Assembly: GCF_021018805.1 (NCBI RefSeq)
Contig: NC_086248.1
Location: forward strand, 55,309,485-55,373,484
Length of the DNA: 64,000 bases
DNA from: Prinia subflava
Taxonomy: Eukaryota > Chordata > Aves > Passeriformes > Cisticolidae
Reading direction: 5' to 3'
Shown one piece after another: positions 20,622 through 35,600 of the stretch. How positions within the stretch are numbered: position 1 is the stretch's first letter; each line of letters begins with the position of its first letter. The position numbers were made by a program, and so were the translations under genes. Under the pieces are notes generated by a model. It made no database searches. It was not told where the DNA came from and saw only the letters and a list, made by a program, of their open reading frames with translations.

Positions 20622-23600
20622 GTAAGTAGGTGCTGCTCTTCAGGGCTGCTAGTTTAACAATTCTCAAATCTGCAGGATTTTTTGAAGTTTCATTGTATCA
20701 GTATAATCATTCAGGGTAGCTTAGTAATTGGTAGTTAATATTTTACTGCATGAGTGTGTCACCGAAACTGCACCAGCTTCACTGGCACATTTCTAAAGTT
20801 CTGGTACCTATGAAGCAATTTTTTTTCCTAGCAGTTTTTGTTGTACTTCATTAACCTGACAGTTCTTTTGCATAGTGAAGATATTGCTTCGATATTTTAT
20901 TTTAAATATTGTCTTAAAACAGGTGTTTGTGGCCAAAGCAACCACACTTTCTTTATGCTTACTTCTGTATCTTTACAGTTGTCATTAACAAAACATAACC
21001 TATAGGCAAGTCGTTGGCAAAAAGCACTCAGGAAGCAAGGCATGGGAAAAGCCTAATGTAACATTTTGTACAGTATTGTCAGTCCCATGTCTCAGATATT
21101 GTGTCAACCCTTTACGTCTTCCATGAGGCTTTAAGAGCTATGCAGCTGCCTTGTAAAATAAAGTGTAGGCTTTCTGTTAAGTATTAAAATATTTTTTGTG
21201 TCTTCTGTTTTTGATCATAATAGAAACAAACATTAAATATGTGTATACGTTTGCACAAACTCTTGCATTTGTAAATTGAAATTTAGAGAAAACTACAGAT
21301 ACTGATTTTAGAAAGGCTTACAACTTAATTTTGAAGTCAGTCCTATGAAAAAGAGAGTCAAGTATTATACTTACCAGCTCTATGTCATCAGAACAATTTC
21401 ACATAGTACAGTTTCGTATTTGATGCTGCATTGTGCAAGGATTGCATAAAATATGATGGAAATACTGGAAATGGTGAAAAAAAGAAGATGAAGTAGCAGA
21501 TTTTTCCAAAAGTCATCATGAGAAACAATGTGAAAAAATTGCATAACTATAAAGGAAAGTAAATTATACCTTTAAGAGGCACTTGGAAGAGTAAAGTGAG
21601 AAATGTAAGTATCCTAAAACATATTCATTCTTTCAGATGCACTAGTTTTCAAATGCCTGCCTGTACAAAACCCAAAATCTACATATTGGAGGTGTAAACT
21701 GTTAATATTCCACCCAATTCGTGTTTTTTATAAATCCAGTGCATGAAATACTTTCTTGGCAACCTTTTCCTGAAAGCTGGAAGAGAATTGTATACTCACA
21801 AATAGGAGTCACACTGTCCAGTAAATCCTCCAGCGAACAGAGCATATGTGCTGGGAACAACTTTTCTATGAATAAGTACTTGTAATCCTGAATTTAGTCA
21901 TAGAAGTTGGCTGTAGAAAGACAGCGGATTTGAAAAGCTGCTACCAATGTTATTTCACCTTAAGAATGAGTGTCCCAAAGTCAAGGGTGTTTGTGTAAAT
22001 GTTACAATAAATGCAGCATCTTATCTGTATACCTCAAAGGAGATTTTGCGGTTTACTTCATCTGTCTCATTATCTGAAGAAGTGGGAATGTTTTTTGCTA
22101 TAATAGCTGTACTTTAATTTGTACTTCAATTTAGTATCATCTGTTTATTTCAATTACAAATGTGGGTTTTAATCAAAATGAAGGGTAAAACCACAGTGTC
22201 TTTAAGGTGAAAAGTACATGCCTGGTGATTAGGCTTATCGGTGCTCAGTGAAATATTACCTGTTAGGTGAACTTGGCAGTGATATCCTCCCTGCCCAGAA
22301 AGCATGGCTGCTGGTCTAGCCCAAAAGAACACCCCAACACCCTTATTCTCAGACCCTGCTGGCTGGATGTAGGATTAAACTGCTGCCTTCACACCTGAGG
22401 TCTTTATTCAAGAATTTCTTCCTGTTTGGGCAATCTTTCCACACATCCTCACTCCACCTTGTCTCTCTCATCCAGTTCTCTCACCAATTCCATTTCCACT
22501 CCTTTTGAGGTACATCTGTACAGAAACCTGTGACTAAGTAGCAGGAAGAAAATAAAGGTGAGAAGGAGAAAGTGTGAAGGAAGTAACTATGACGTTGCTA
22601 GTGTTTGGTGTTGCCTGAGAAATAAATCAGTTGTATTCCCACACCTGAGAACAGCCCTCCCTGCTGCCACACTTCTGCCCAGTCACCTGCAAGGCAGGAT
22701 AGGCAGCACTAAAGATCAGGGGATGCACGTGCAGTTCTCAGTTCCTTAAAATTGCTGTAGTTTCAGATAAGAGGCTCCATTACAATAACACTGAGCTTGA
22801 GAGCATCCCTCTTTCATTCTACTCTATTTTCAACCTTAGTATTTCCAGGAATCAGTCAGCTTATTCCTGTAAATAACAAAAGACAAAAGAAAGCTCTGAG
22901 GCCAAAGTGGGGCATAAACTGGGCTGGTTCATGGTGATTTTTTCTGTGATATGCATTTCCTTTCCCATGATTATCTTAGCGAAGAGGAAAGTGCATACAT
23001 CACTCTGAGAGGGTTCTCACTTTTCACTGCACTTTTCAGCTGGTATGAGTTGCCATTTGTCTTTGGTGTCTGTTGAGCTGATAGAGGCTTCCTCAGCTCT
23101 GTCTCAGTCTCCCAAAAGTTATGCTGCTGTCTGTTACAGAGCTTCCTTGGGCTGTTAGTCTCTCAATTTCCTCTAACCTTACTAACAGGGTGCCAGAAAC
23201 TGGCACGTGGCTGAAAATTTAATACTTGCAGCCACGTGCCAGTTTCAATCCAGCTAAATCTCTTAAGAAATCCTTATGATCATATCAGGTAAATACAGAA
23301 GATAAATAAAAGTAATTACCTTTATTTGTACAGATAAAGCATGTGCAAAACAGATAAATACACCGATTACTTCCTACTATCTTTTCCCCAGCAAAGATTT
23401 CCCCAGTTACAACATTACAACTGGCCATAGGTTAAAAGTGCAGCATTAGGACCTCAGCTTCTAAGGTTATAATTATTGTGCCTCTCATATCTTCAGGCTC
23501 AATATTTTGATGAAGAACTTCAGAGAAATGATTAGTTCCTAAGAAATCATGCATTCATAGAAATATTAATAATAGAATTAATTTCTAATAAATATAACAA

Positions 23601-26600
23601 TTTATCACCGTTGTAAACATTGGTTTCCCTGTGTTTATGTGACAGGTTCTGCTGTGTGCTTTAGTGGTTGTGTCCCTGGGACTAGGTTTAGGACTAGGAC
23701 TCCAGGAGAAACCAGGAAACCAGGAGCAAGGTATGTTTAGGATACTTTCAGCATAATTGCCAACAATCTGGATCTGGTAAAGGCTTTCAGCAAAGGCCCT
23801 TTTATAGTGTAATGTAAATGATCTCTGAAAAGTCACCACCTGTGAAAATAAAGTTCTTGCATTTTTCGGTTTCGATTGTATAAAAAGTGAACACTCACAA
23901 TCTGTACTTGAAAAACCTATCCTAAACCACCAAATGCCCTGCTGAATCTTTTCAAAAGTGTGAAACCTAGTTCACAGCATGTTTTATGACATTAACACTT
24001 CCAGAAAATTTGAGATATGTGTTATTACATATAATTATTGCAATTACTTGAACAATATTTTGTGGAAAAAAAAAATCATTAGATCATCTTCAGGGCTCGT
24101 GCTTTGGGTATATTTGGCATAGTTCAGGTAGCTGATGCTAAAACTGATTATGAATATTCTTTGAAAACCTGAGTTTCTATAAAGCTACAGTAAAAAGGGG
24201 GTAGTGGCTTGATTTGGTGCAATGGTATTTTTCAGTTAGAAAGACAAAATAATGTTTGATGTCAGGGGGTCAATCTAGGTGAGAACAAACAAATGTGACA
24301 CACTGTGAATTAAATAAAATACTGCCTTTAGCATCAAAACAATAGTAATCCCACACTGAAGGAGTTCAGGGAAGCACAGTCTCTTCCTCATAGCTAATCA
24401 ATACATATTGTACTTGTTTACCTGGTAGCTCATCAAGTCTTAGACCCTTCTGAAGACTTTCAATAGCATGAGCCCTGGCAAAGAAGATGAAGTGGAACCA
24501 TACTTGGGTTTTGATAATTTGAAAATATTTTTAGCTCTGCATAGGCTCTACAAAGTGGATACTAAAGCCCGAGTTTGTAGGCAGTGCATCCTGCAAAAGC
24601 ATGAACTTGTGGTAATTACAATAGAATTGCCCTATCAAACCTAAGTAGATAGTTATACCTATTCCTGTTTAACTGTGTGACTGGAGAAGAAAGCTGGAAA
24701 TGCAGGAGCTCAGCAGGGTTCAAACAGTATTTCTGGAGGGCAGTGAATGTGGATACAAGGCTTATCCATGTGGAGGCTGGTGTGGAACTGTGAGTGACCT
24801 TTGGAGATCTGAGGTTGTTTTCAAGTGTCATCAGGAGACCCAGAGCTGTCCCTTCACCCTGTTCGAAGGTGTCAGAGCTGTGCTGAGGAATAGCACAGCC
24901 AATTTCCAATGCCAGGACCCTCATTTGGACCCTTTTCTTTGTTTTAACAAAAACAGCCAAACCTACAGATCTTTAAGTGACATTGTAATTATAAGGCAGC
25001 AGAGATATTGCCAGAGTTCTGAGCACACCAACAAGCTTTGTGGATTGTGTCCAGAGGGCTTTTGAATGTCTGAAGGAAAGGGTATTCCCCTGGGCTGTCC
25101 CCATCCTGCCGCTGTCCCAGCACTGACTCAGCAGGGATGGCCTCCAGCTCCCCACAGCCTTGCCCTGCCCGGCCATGAATCCTGCTGAGCCAGCCCCAGC
25201 CACAGGACAACAGCCTGGCCTTGACCTGCCCCTGCTGTCAGGGAAGTGCCCAGTGCCTGGTGTGGGGCTGCCCTGGAGCTGCCTCAGCTGCCCTGCTCCA
25301 GGCTGGAGTGGTGGGATGGGTTCTGATTGCTGATCCCTGCCCAGCTGCCCCTGGGGAGCTCCCATCCCATGCAGGTATATTACAGGACATCCAAAGTGGG
25401 AATCACTCTTCCTCTTTTATTCTAGTCTGAGAAATGAGCAGGGGAGATGACAGTCTCCCCTTCCTCATGCTGGCAGTGTGGGACATCCTGGCATTGCCTC
25501 GTGTGCCAGTGGTCCTGCAGAGACCTGTTGCAGAAACAGCCCTGCTCCAGGCTGTGGTCCAGCATGGTCCCCAAAGCTGTCAGACCTTCAGCTCCAGAGG
25601 GATCCCTACAGCCTTGCTTCCACCGTGTTGGTGGTCCATGTGCTAGTGACCATATTGGAAAATGGCTAGGGAATCAGATTTGGGAAATTATTCAGCACAT
25701 CTCTCCCTGCAGCCCATATCCATGGTCTGTTTAAGTGACCTGTCTGGGACAGGGTTATGTGAGCACTCAGCCTCGCTGCCTTCTCCCTACAGTCAGCTGC
25801 AGACACAAGTGCAATGAGCCACACAGGAAAGGTGTGCCCGGCTGCCAGTGCGACAGCGGCTGCAAGGAGCGTCAGGACTGCTGCTGGGACTATCAGGACA
25901 CCTGTGTGGAGCCAAGTAAGTTCCCCTCCAGGCACTGCTCACTGGTGTCCATTTTAGTTTGGATTTGTTCCTTCACATGACTGTAATAGAAAATGGGTAA
26001 TTCTCATGTTTATGCAGATACAGAGAAGTCATGTCACATTTCCTAGGGAGGGAAACGTGACAAAAATCACAAAGTCACAGAACAGTAAAGGCTGGAATGG
26101 ACCACAGGTGGTCATGTAGTCCAACCTCCCTGCTCAGGCAAGATTCTAGAGCACACTGCTGGGGCTTGTGTCCAGATGGCTCTTGAATGTCTCCAGGAAA
26201 GAAGATGCCACAACCTCTCTGGGCAACCTTTCCACTGCTCCCTCACCCTCACAGTAAAGTTATTCTTCCTGTTCAGGTGGATGTGGCACAGTCAAGCTGC
26301 CTCTGTATTCAGGTGGCTAGAGAGCTGTAACTTGGTGGCCTGGCAGGACACAAAATCTTCCTGCATCTTTCTCAAATCAGATCCCTGCATTTTTGTCCCT
26401 TATGGATAACCAAAGCATTTGCCATGCATATTTCATATAAAGCTGAAGATGAGTATGAGCAGAAATAATGGGTTATCTTTAAGCAAGGCTCTTGAAGCAA
26501 CCCTGTAGTGCTGGCACCTCTTGCACATTTAAAAATAAGGGTGTGTTTCCCAGTCAGTGGTGCTCTCCAGCCTCATGCAGATCTTGGTGGGTGCCTGGGA

Positions 26601-29600
26601 CTGGAAGAGTCCACTTGGCTTCCAGGGGAGTAGCCTGGTTCTGCACTGAGGCCAGGCTCCTCTCCAGTTACTGTCTCTGCTTTGCCAGTAGCTGCTCAGA
26701 GATTTCATCGTCCTTATTGCTTTTTATGCCCACTTCAGCCCTTACTTCTCTTTTTTTTTTTTGCACTACTGGAACTCATGTGCAAGAGTGTGAAAAAGAT
26801 CAGTTTGCTTCTCTTTCTCCTCTGTAAAAGAAATATAAAAATATGGAGTGGTTTTTTTTGTTGTTGTTGTTGGTTTTGTTTTTTTTTTTTTTTTTCCTAG
26901 ATCGTTTTGGAAAGATGGAAGGCATTGAGGGAGATGACTTTGGGGACACTTTTGTAAAATAAGTTATTTATGACTCTGTATTACCGTTCAATGGCCAAAG
27001 AAATGGGCTTTTTGTGTTAAATGAAATCTTGAGTTTTCTTTCCACAGTAAACTTCTAAAGCAACTCAAACAGAACATATAAATATCTTTTTTTTTTTTTT
27101 TTTCTTTACCTGTTTGGAGGATTTCCATGCAAAGAAGTTCACATGAGGTTCTGTGAACTGAATCATAATTTTTTCTTTGAATTTTCAGCCCGATCTTGGA
27201 AATGCACTAATTTCCGTTGTGGTGAGATGAGAATACCTGGAAGTCACTGTTCTTGTTCTGATGACTGCTTGCAGAAAAAAGACTGCTGTGTAAATTACTA
27301 CAGCTCTTGCAAAGGTAAATCAAAAGTCAAAAAGTTTTATCTATAAAATATTCCATGAAATAGATGGGCAAACATTGAAAATATAAAAGTAGGTGAATTT
27401 GTTTCTCAGTACCAGAGTCTGACTGACATTTTTAAAAATTAGTATGTGTTGAGGTGAAGCTTTTGGTATTTTTGACTGTGAAAAAGACTATTTCTGCAAA
27501 ACACTGTGAATTGTGTCATTCATGAGAAAGACAATGATTTGGATATTGCAGAAGTGTACATTTTTCCCCCCCAAAATAGACAGAGACAATTTGAAGTATA
27601 CGTTGAAGTAGTCATCCCTTATTTAAAATTTCCCATCCTTTTTATTACAAATCTGGTTTTAGATAGGATTTTTAATGTTTTATTTATTTTTTAATATCTT
27701 TGTTCATGGCTAATTGTTTCATACTGGCTCCAGCTAAACACATAAAGAATAGCACAAGTATAATTCAGTTTCAGGAATGACACTTGAGGAGTGTGCTGGT
27801 GACATGGTATCTATTATCAGAATTTCCTTTATGTTGTGGAGGGCAACTCCTGCAAAATTATATTTGTTACCTAAACTCAAATCAAAGCTAAAAGATGTTA
27901 AACAACAACATACAGAAAGAAGTGCTAAAGGGATCCCTGGGCTTGTCTCCAAGTGTGTCAGTGGTACCCAGAAAAGAAAAAAAGGAATAAGTAGCCCAGT
28001 GTGGACAGGATACAGTTTGAATATTTTTAATTTAAATCCCAATAAAGGGCTAAGCTTTCTTAGTGTTTTCTTCTTAATTTTGTTTGTTTGCTATTCTGTG
28101 TAGTATATGTGCTTTGTTTTTACCTTACATTTGTGAGCACGAGTCCTTTCAAGGTTTGAGGGCCTAATAGGTCGCACCAAATTGTTTCTAAAGTAAAGGT
28201 GTCTTTAGCCCTCCATTTCTGTTGAAGCAGAAAATGTTACAGGAAGAGCTTTAAAAAGATCATCCAAGTAGCTGGTTTTTTTGCTAGTAGGGAGAGTTCA
28301 GTGCTAACTCAGTTTATATTTTTTTTCCTTTTAGGTGAAACATCTTGGGTAGAAGAACCCTGTGTGCCAGTTGAAACCCCCCAGTGTCCAGTGGGGTAGG
28401 ATAAAGGAATTTGTCTTCTTAGCAAATAAAATCTTTGTAATGGTCAGAAATACTCTGGTGTTCTGAAACAGATTTTCATATTTACAGAGAGTAAAGTCCC
28501 TGCCCTGAGGAATATTCTGTAGAAATGGTTTGTGGCTAGGAATGTTTGTTCTTTTTAAAACCTTTGTCATCTTGTTGCACATTCATTGATCATTTACAGT
28601 TTAGAGCAGGGTACAGGAGTTAAAATTCAGATTGAAATTCAGATTGCAAGTACCTGGAAAAATTGTTAGAGTTATCTCGAGGTTCATTTATCACAAATTG
28701 TTCATAGTCCATTTTATGTTACCATACTGTATCTTTGACCATTCAGATAAGTCACCTTACGCAGTCTGTAATAACAGTTAGAATCTCTGATTGCAATTCT
28801 TTAGGCAACAGAGGGTTTTTTTGCTCCAATTATTTGCAGAAAGAAAGATGTATTTAAAAGAAAGATATGAAGTAGCTGTATATTTACAAATGCTGAAAAA
28901 ATTGCTATTTGTGCACTATTTCAGAATCATAGGTAGAGGCTAGGCAGAAACACCATTTAAAAATTGTCCTTGAAGAAAGATGAATTAATTTCTGGTTCAG
29001 TTATGTGTGGTGTTATCCATTATTTCATTTTATTTTACTGCCAGTGTAGTTTATTATAACAGTAAGACCATTAGCATTGTGACTTTCTTTGTGGGTTCCT
29101 GCATGCACCTCCCAACATAGATATAAAAGTTCACTTTTTAGGTTAACAACTTGCTGAGTTAATAGGGTTTCATAGGCTAAAGCTTGGAAAGTAGTGGAGG
29201 GGGGCTTCTTTAGGTGCTATAAACAGCATTGCAATATAAAGAGCCATTTAATTTCAGATTCAAATCAGTAAGCTGTTTTATGTGGACTGTTTTTATACAA
29301 ACTATTGATGCTAGTGTGCTTCTGTGTTTTGGAAAGATCATTGTTAATAAGAAACAAATTGGGATAGTGATTACTGCCTGATGTTAATATGTAACTTTTT
29401 TTTTTTTTTTTTAATATTACGACTGAAAGGATTACTTGTATTTTATTCCTCCAGTGTTTCTTACCAGAAGGATTGTACATTTGCTCTCACTATTGAACTA
29501 TTTCTTTATCTCACACTGTGTTATTAATTCTGGGACACACATAAATGTTCTAGATCCTACTTATGAAAGCTGAATTTATATTGTTAGAAATCTTAATAAG

Positions 29601-32600
29601 TCACCAACTTTCCCAATTTTTTTATGATGATAAACTTGTATTTTCTTGTAGATTTACTCTCCCACCAGTTATCCTTTTTTCAATGGATGGGTTTAGAGCA
29701 GAATATTTGGAAACTTGGAGTTCTTTGCTGCCAAATATTGAAAAATTCAGTAAGTTACCAAGAGTGCTTTGACTGTTTCCTTTAAAAGTCTGCATGCAAC
29801 CTCTCTGCACCCTTTTGCTACTGTCATGCATATGTGTTGCTCAGCAATCAAAAATCACAAATCAGGTCTCTCTAATCAGTTGTATATTTTCACTGTTATA
29901 TGTTCTGCATTACTTCTTGTATTTGCACAGCAAACATGACTTTTTTTTTTTAATGAGGCCTCTAAAATGGGTCAGCAGCTTTTTATTAAATACACAATTT
30001 GAACTATACATTAAAACAGTTTAAAACTGAGAAAAAGTTCCAGATAAGGATTTCCTGCATTCTCAGTACTGACTTAAGAAATAAATAGCTGATAAGGAGT
30101 TGAACATTAAAGTATAATACATTGAGTTATTTGGAAAGTTTTCTTTTTTTACAAGTCAGATACATCTAAGATGTTGGTAAGTTGATATTATTGCTCAAGT
30201 AACCATTTTCCAGTATTTCTGAATATTGTGAGGAAGAATAAGTTGAAGATCTTTAGCTTGTGCTTTAAAGTGCTGTAAAAAAATGAGACCATTAGTGCAC
30301 ACTTGGTTAAAATTCCTGAATATTTTAGAACTCAGATCTGCAGACACTGTGTACCTGGACAAAATGTCTCCATATTTAGTATTTTTTTCTCAGCAGCATT
30401 AGGCTAAATTGACAGTATTTGTATTAGTTCTGAGTATATTACATTACATTTCTATTGTGCTCATTTGAAAATTTCACATTTATTTTATGAAGTACTGTAT
30501 TTTACTGAATAGTTAACAATCTTGTTTGTGGATAATGAGAGTATCTGGAAACCTGAGCTTGAGCTAAGGTGCAAACCTGACTTCTCGGGCTAATTCTTTA
30601 GTCTCTGATGTCATTCTGACTGGAAGGAACTTGAATCAGGGAAGGAGTCATGCATGAATGCTGGAATCAGTTCCAGTCTTTCGAAACAAGGTGAAAAGGA
30701 AATGCCAAACTGGCAAAAGCAACGAATACCATTCTACGTCTATGTTTCCAAGAAAGCCTTTGAAACAAGACCTGAACAAATTCAGCATTGCTCATATTTG
30801 TGGTCAGTTTGAGCAATTGTTTATGCACATTCATGCTTATATTTCTCAGAAATCTACAGGAAAGGGAAATTTCTTTCTTTGCAAGAAGAAAAAATGTAAT
30901 ATTATTTATAGCATAAAATCTTTCCTCTCCATTAACTCCTTTAACCTAGAGCTTTCAGTACAGGTAATCAAGCTTATAGAATATGTAGACTATGAATATA
31001 GATCCTTTATTGTGCAAGAGGAATCCATAGAAAATTTTGCTGATTTCCTCATGTCTTTCAATTATTCAGTTGTTCAATTATTCAGCCATTCTTCAAACAC
31101 TCTTTAAGCTTTTTTTTTCTTTTTCTGTATCACATTGGAACAGTTCTGCTGAAAAATTTCACACTTTCGTTGTTTCAGTTGTTTAGTTAAAATCAGCTTC
31201 TGTTCTTTGAAATGCTCTACATCAATTAATAAAGTATGTTTGAGCATGAATGAAATAATCATCTGGTTGCAGCTTAATATAGAACTTTGTCCATGCGAGT
31301 TAGATGTAAAAACATCTTTAAGGAATCTTCCAGTCTTCATATATTTGTTTTGTGGGTAAAAAAGTTGAATTTTACAGTCGAATTAGACATTACACATGAT
31401 TGTGTGCTGAGTATCTTTGATTGATGAAAACTAATGCAATGTTTGGAGATACAGGTAGGACACTTGGGTTGGGATTCACTCCAGGGCAGATCACCTTAGG
31501 CATTTAGACATATTCCTGGAGATGTGTGCATGTGAGATGACTATATGCTCATTGAAGTGAGTGCCTTTATGTTTAATATAGTTTGCACGGCACAGTGCAA
31601 GAGCCTAGAGGACAAGTCAGCTCAATCAACAGACAGAGGATGCCACAGGACAAATAGTTACCCTAAAATCTGTGGGTTTGATATACTTCAGAGTGCCATG
31701 GTCTTCAGCAGTTGTGTCAGGAGAACACAGATCTCAAAGTGATTTGCATCAAAACTGTCAACTTTCATGCAGATGTCTTGGACATCAGGGTTTCTCAAAT
31801 GGCACCTGGCTCCAGTGCTTAAGCAACTGAGTCCTGCCCTGCTTGTCACCAATCAGCTCTGCAGAATATCTTGTTTGGTCTGACCTCAGGCTTCAGTCTC
31901 ATTGCATAAACATGTATAACTAGGCCATTTTGGATCTCAGAAGCATCTGAGAAATTTACTTGGATTGGCAGACAGGATGGAGGAGGAGCATCTGAAGACC
32001 AGACAGGATCATTAAAGATTTCTCAAAGGACCTCAGACCTCTATGCTTTAGGCAGCTGAATTGGGCATCCAGGTCCACTGACTGCAGTGGGACAGTAGGC
32101 TTAGCTCACAAGGAGACATCAGAATTGTATGGATCTTGTTTTGAAGTCACATTTCTCCATCTAAAACCTCAGCAACTTATTGTGGCGATTTTTGTTTGTT
32201 TTTAAAATTGTTAGTTTTCAATTAAAAAAAAGAAAGAGAAAATGTTTATTAATACCCTGGTCTGTTGCAGAAACATGTGGCACACATTCAAAATACATGA
32301 GAGCTGTTTACCCCACAAAAACCTTCCCAAACCACTACACTATTGTCACAGTAAGTGAGAATTTTTGTTTTTCCTTTTCATTATCTGGATAACACAGAAA
32401 AGATTTTGTGGTGTGCCTGTCTTTTTCTGGGACATGGGAGCTCACACTATAGATATAGGAGAGAGCTAGAGATGCTGAGATGGTGCATACAGGCACGACC
32501 TTTGTGGCTATACATGTTGTGCTGCCTGTCCCTGGCCTGTGAGCCAGGTATTCCTGATCCTTGTCAGTTTAATTGGGCATGGGTGAGCATGGGTGAGGAC

Positions 32601-35600
32601 ACAGCCTTTTGATGATAGCGTTTGTTAGGGTGGGTTTGGCAGCTGACATACAGCCACATGACATACAGGGCACTAAATCTATAGCACACAATGTTTTAAT
32701 TGGGCTGGGAAGGAAATATGGAACAGGGAATTTGATGGGCACACTGAATTCATTGGCAAGAAGATGATCTGCGTGAATTAGGAGAGCGTTCTAAGATAAA
32801 ACAGTTCTTTAAGAATGTATCAGTCTGCATTGAAACATAGTTTAGGGTACATTTGATTTCAGGACTAAGCATTTTATTTTGTTTATTCTCATTTTACAGG
32901 GCTTGTATCCAGAATCTCATGGTATCATTGATAACAACATGTATGATGTACACTTGAATAAGCATTTCTCACTTTCAGGGGAGGAAAAATTCAAACCTGC
33001 ATGGTGGAAAGGGCAACCAGTAGGTATTTATGTCCAGAGTGGTTTGTGTCATATCATAAAAGAAAGCAAAAAGGGAATAAAATTAAAAACTGTCCAATAT
33101 ATTTGCAGAAAGTACTAGATAACCCGTTGGCTTTGTATTATAGGCTGCCTACAAAATAGTTCGCTTGTTATGAAAGTAAAAAACTCTTAAACAGTTAATC
33201 CTGAGACTTAAAATGTTCACTTAATGTGGCAGTTAGTAAAAAAAAAAAAAAAAGACTGAAATATTTCATCTAGTACTGGAATGTATTTCTTGCCACAGGG
33301 AGCCACAGTAAATTTTCAGTAGGGTTTTATTTTGGGGTATTTTTTTTCTTGTCTTTTGATAACTTGCTACAAAATGAAATTGGTTTCCAAATTACAGGTG
33401 TTTACACATATCTACTTGCAAATGTCCAGGCATTTAAAAGCAAGGAAAGAAGTGGCAAATAGCTTAATTTCTGAAAAAAAAGTCAATTGTATATAATATA
33501 TAGCATGCTTCATAAAAAACCTGAATTGTACCTATGGTTATGATTAATATTATTAATCTCCTAGAAATATCAAACTCTAGTAATGGTGCTGAGAAAACCC
33601 CAAATATATGCCCCAAATATGTAGTATACTTACTTAACATACATTTATATATGTGTGTCTGTGTGTCTGTGTAGTAATGTTTATAATATACTGAAATACC
33701 CAGATTTTGGTGATGTTTTTTTCCTGAAGGATTCCATCAGGTTTTTAACACAACCAGAGCTGCACTTTTTAGGATTAATAGAAATATGCTCTCTTATAAT
33801 AAAATCATATAATTAGAATCTATATCTGAAATAGAAATAGATACAAAATAAAATGAAACTAATAGAATAGAATATTTCATGTGGAAGGGACTTACAGTTA
33901 TCATCTAGTCCAGCTGCCTGACCAACTCAGGGCTGGCCAAATGTTAGATCACATTTTTAAAGGTGTTTTCCAAATGCCTCATAAACACTGACAGGCACAG
34001 GGCAGCAACAACCTTTTTAGGAAGCTTGTTCCAGTGTTTGACACTGTATGTATAATAAAATGTTTCCTAACGTCAAGTCTGAATATCCTTAAGGCAGCTT
34101 CTTCCATCTTCATGATCCTGGGGTTTGCCACAGGAAAAAAGGATCACTGCCCATTGCCATTTATGGAAATACCTGTATTTTTTTCCTATGCTGAGAATAT
34201 CCAAGAAATGACATCATGATTTTCATGCTACTAATTTTTCTTTGGAATGTGCGTGTAGGAAACAAAACTTCAGATCAGATTTGTGATGTGTGAAAGGAGA
34301 AGGAAAAATGCATGCTTGCAGCACATATTTCTACTTTTGTGATCTGAAAACCTCCAGTGGTGACAAAAAATCATTTGTTTGTGTCTTTGCCCAAAGGTCT
34401 GGCTGACAGCAATGGACCAAAATTTGAAAGCAGGCACTTTCTTTTGGCCAGGCTCTGATGTTCCAATTGGAGGAAAATACCCCACCTTGTACACCATATA
34501 CAACGGGTAAGATTTGGTAGGGCTTGTCCTAAATTCCTTCAGGTTACTCCAAAAATCCAAACTGCTATTTGACCGTTGAAGGAAATGAAATACAAGATTT
34601 TTAAACAAGACTGACAGATAAGTGCCATGTCACATTGTCCTGGTTGTATCATGGAATAATCAAAAATATTTGAAATTTTCAAAACCATTCAGGGGATTCA
34701 CAATGAGAAAAATCAAAGGGTGCTGTATATTCTGCTCTCCTAGACAGTTTGGAAGTCTTAGCCAACTGCAAAACACAAGGAGAGCATCCTGGAGATGATT
34801 AGTAGCCACTGCTAAGCTGCACCAATGATTGCCATACTTCCAAGCATAAAATCAGCAGATATTATATAGCACTTAAAAAATACTTGCACTTGAGAGTAAG
34901 CTTCCAGATAACCTATGCCCTAAGACAACAAACACAGACTAGGCAGCCATGGCAAGAGGCTATGGGAGACAAATCATTGAAGAGAGACCACTGGATAGGG
35001 AAGGTACTGAAGGAAGAGGGGCTCTAGATTTCCTCTGGTCTTGCTTGCATGTTTGATAATGTGCAAACAGCTGTTGAATCATAGTTCTTGTGTGGATTTT
35101 TCTAGTTCATTCAAAGGTTACACATGTGAAGTACCAATTGCCTTCACAGTTTTTTGTGGCAATATTTTTGTTGTGCTTTTTTTTCTGTTTGTGTTTCTTG
35201 CAGTTTGTTTGTTTTGCTATATAAGGCAAATTAGTAAACATATTAATAAAAATATAAATATAAATAAATATATGTGTAAATATATGTAATATTAGTAAAT
35301 TATTTCTAGATTTTGATAATTGTAATGATTGCATTCCCATGTACTTCCCATGATTCTTCACATTTAGAAAGATAATCTAAAGCAAGCAGAGAACCAAATC
35401 TATCTTTATCTATCTTTATAGAGAACAGACTTTGCAGTGATGTGTAGGCTTGGTACTCAGAAAACACCTGAGTACTGTAAGTGACTAACATACAGCTCAT
35501 GCATGACTTTGAGGGAAAGCAGAGCTATTTAATAGGTGAATTCTTTCATAGGAAACAAAGCATGATCTCACAAAGACTTTGATGGGATAATTACTTACTT

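Noticed and set aside
24700..25065. 121-codon Cys-rich open frame in ENPP3 intron 2 that resembles a small secreted or extra somatomedin-like domain
   Set aside because: Its C-terminal part reads through a CR1 remnant (25005-25080), the cysteine spacing fits no family I know, and ENPP3 phases are already complete without it.
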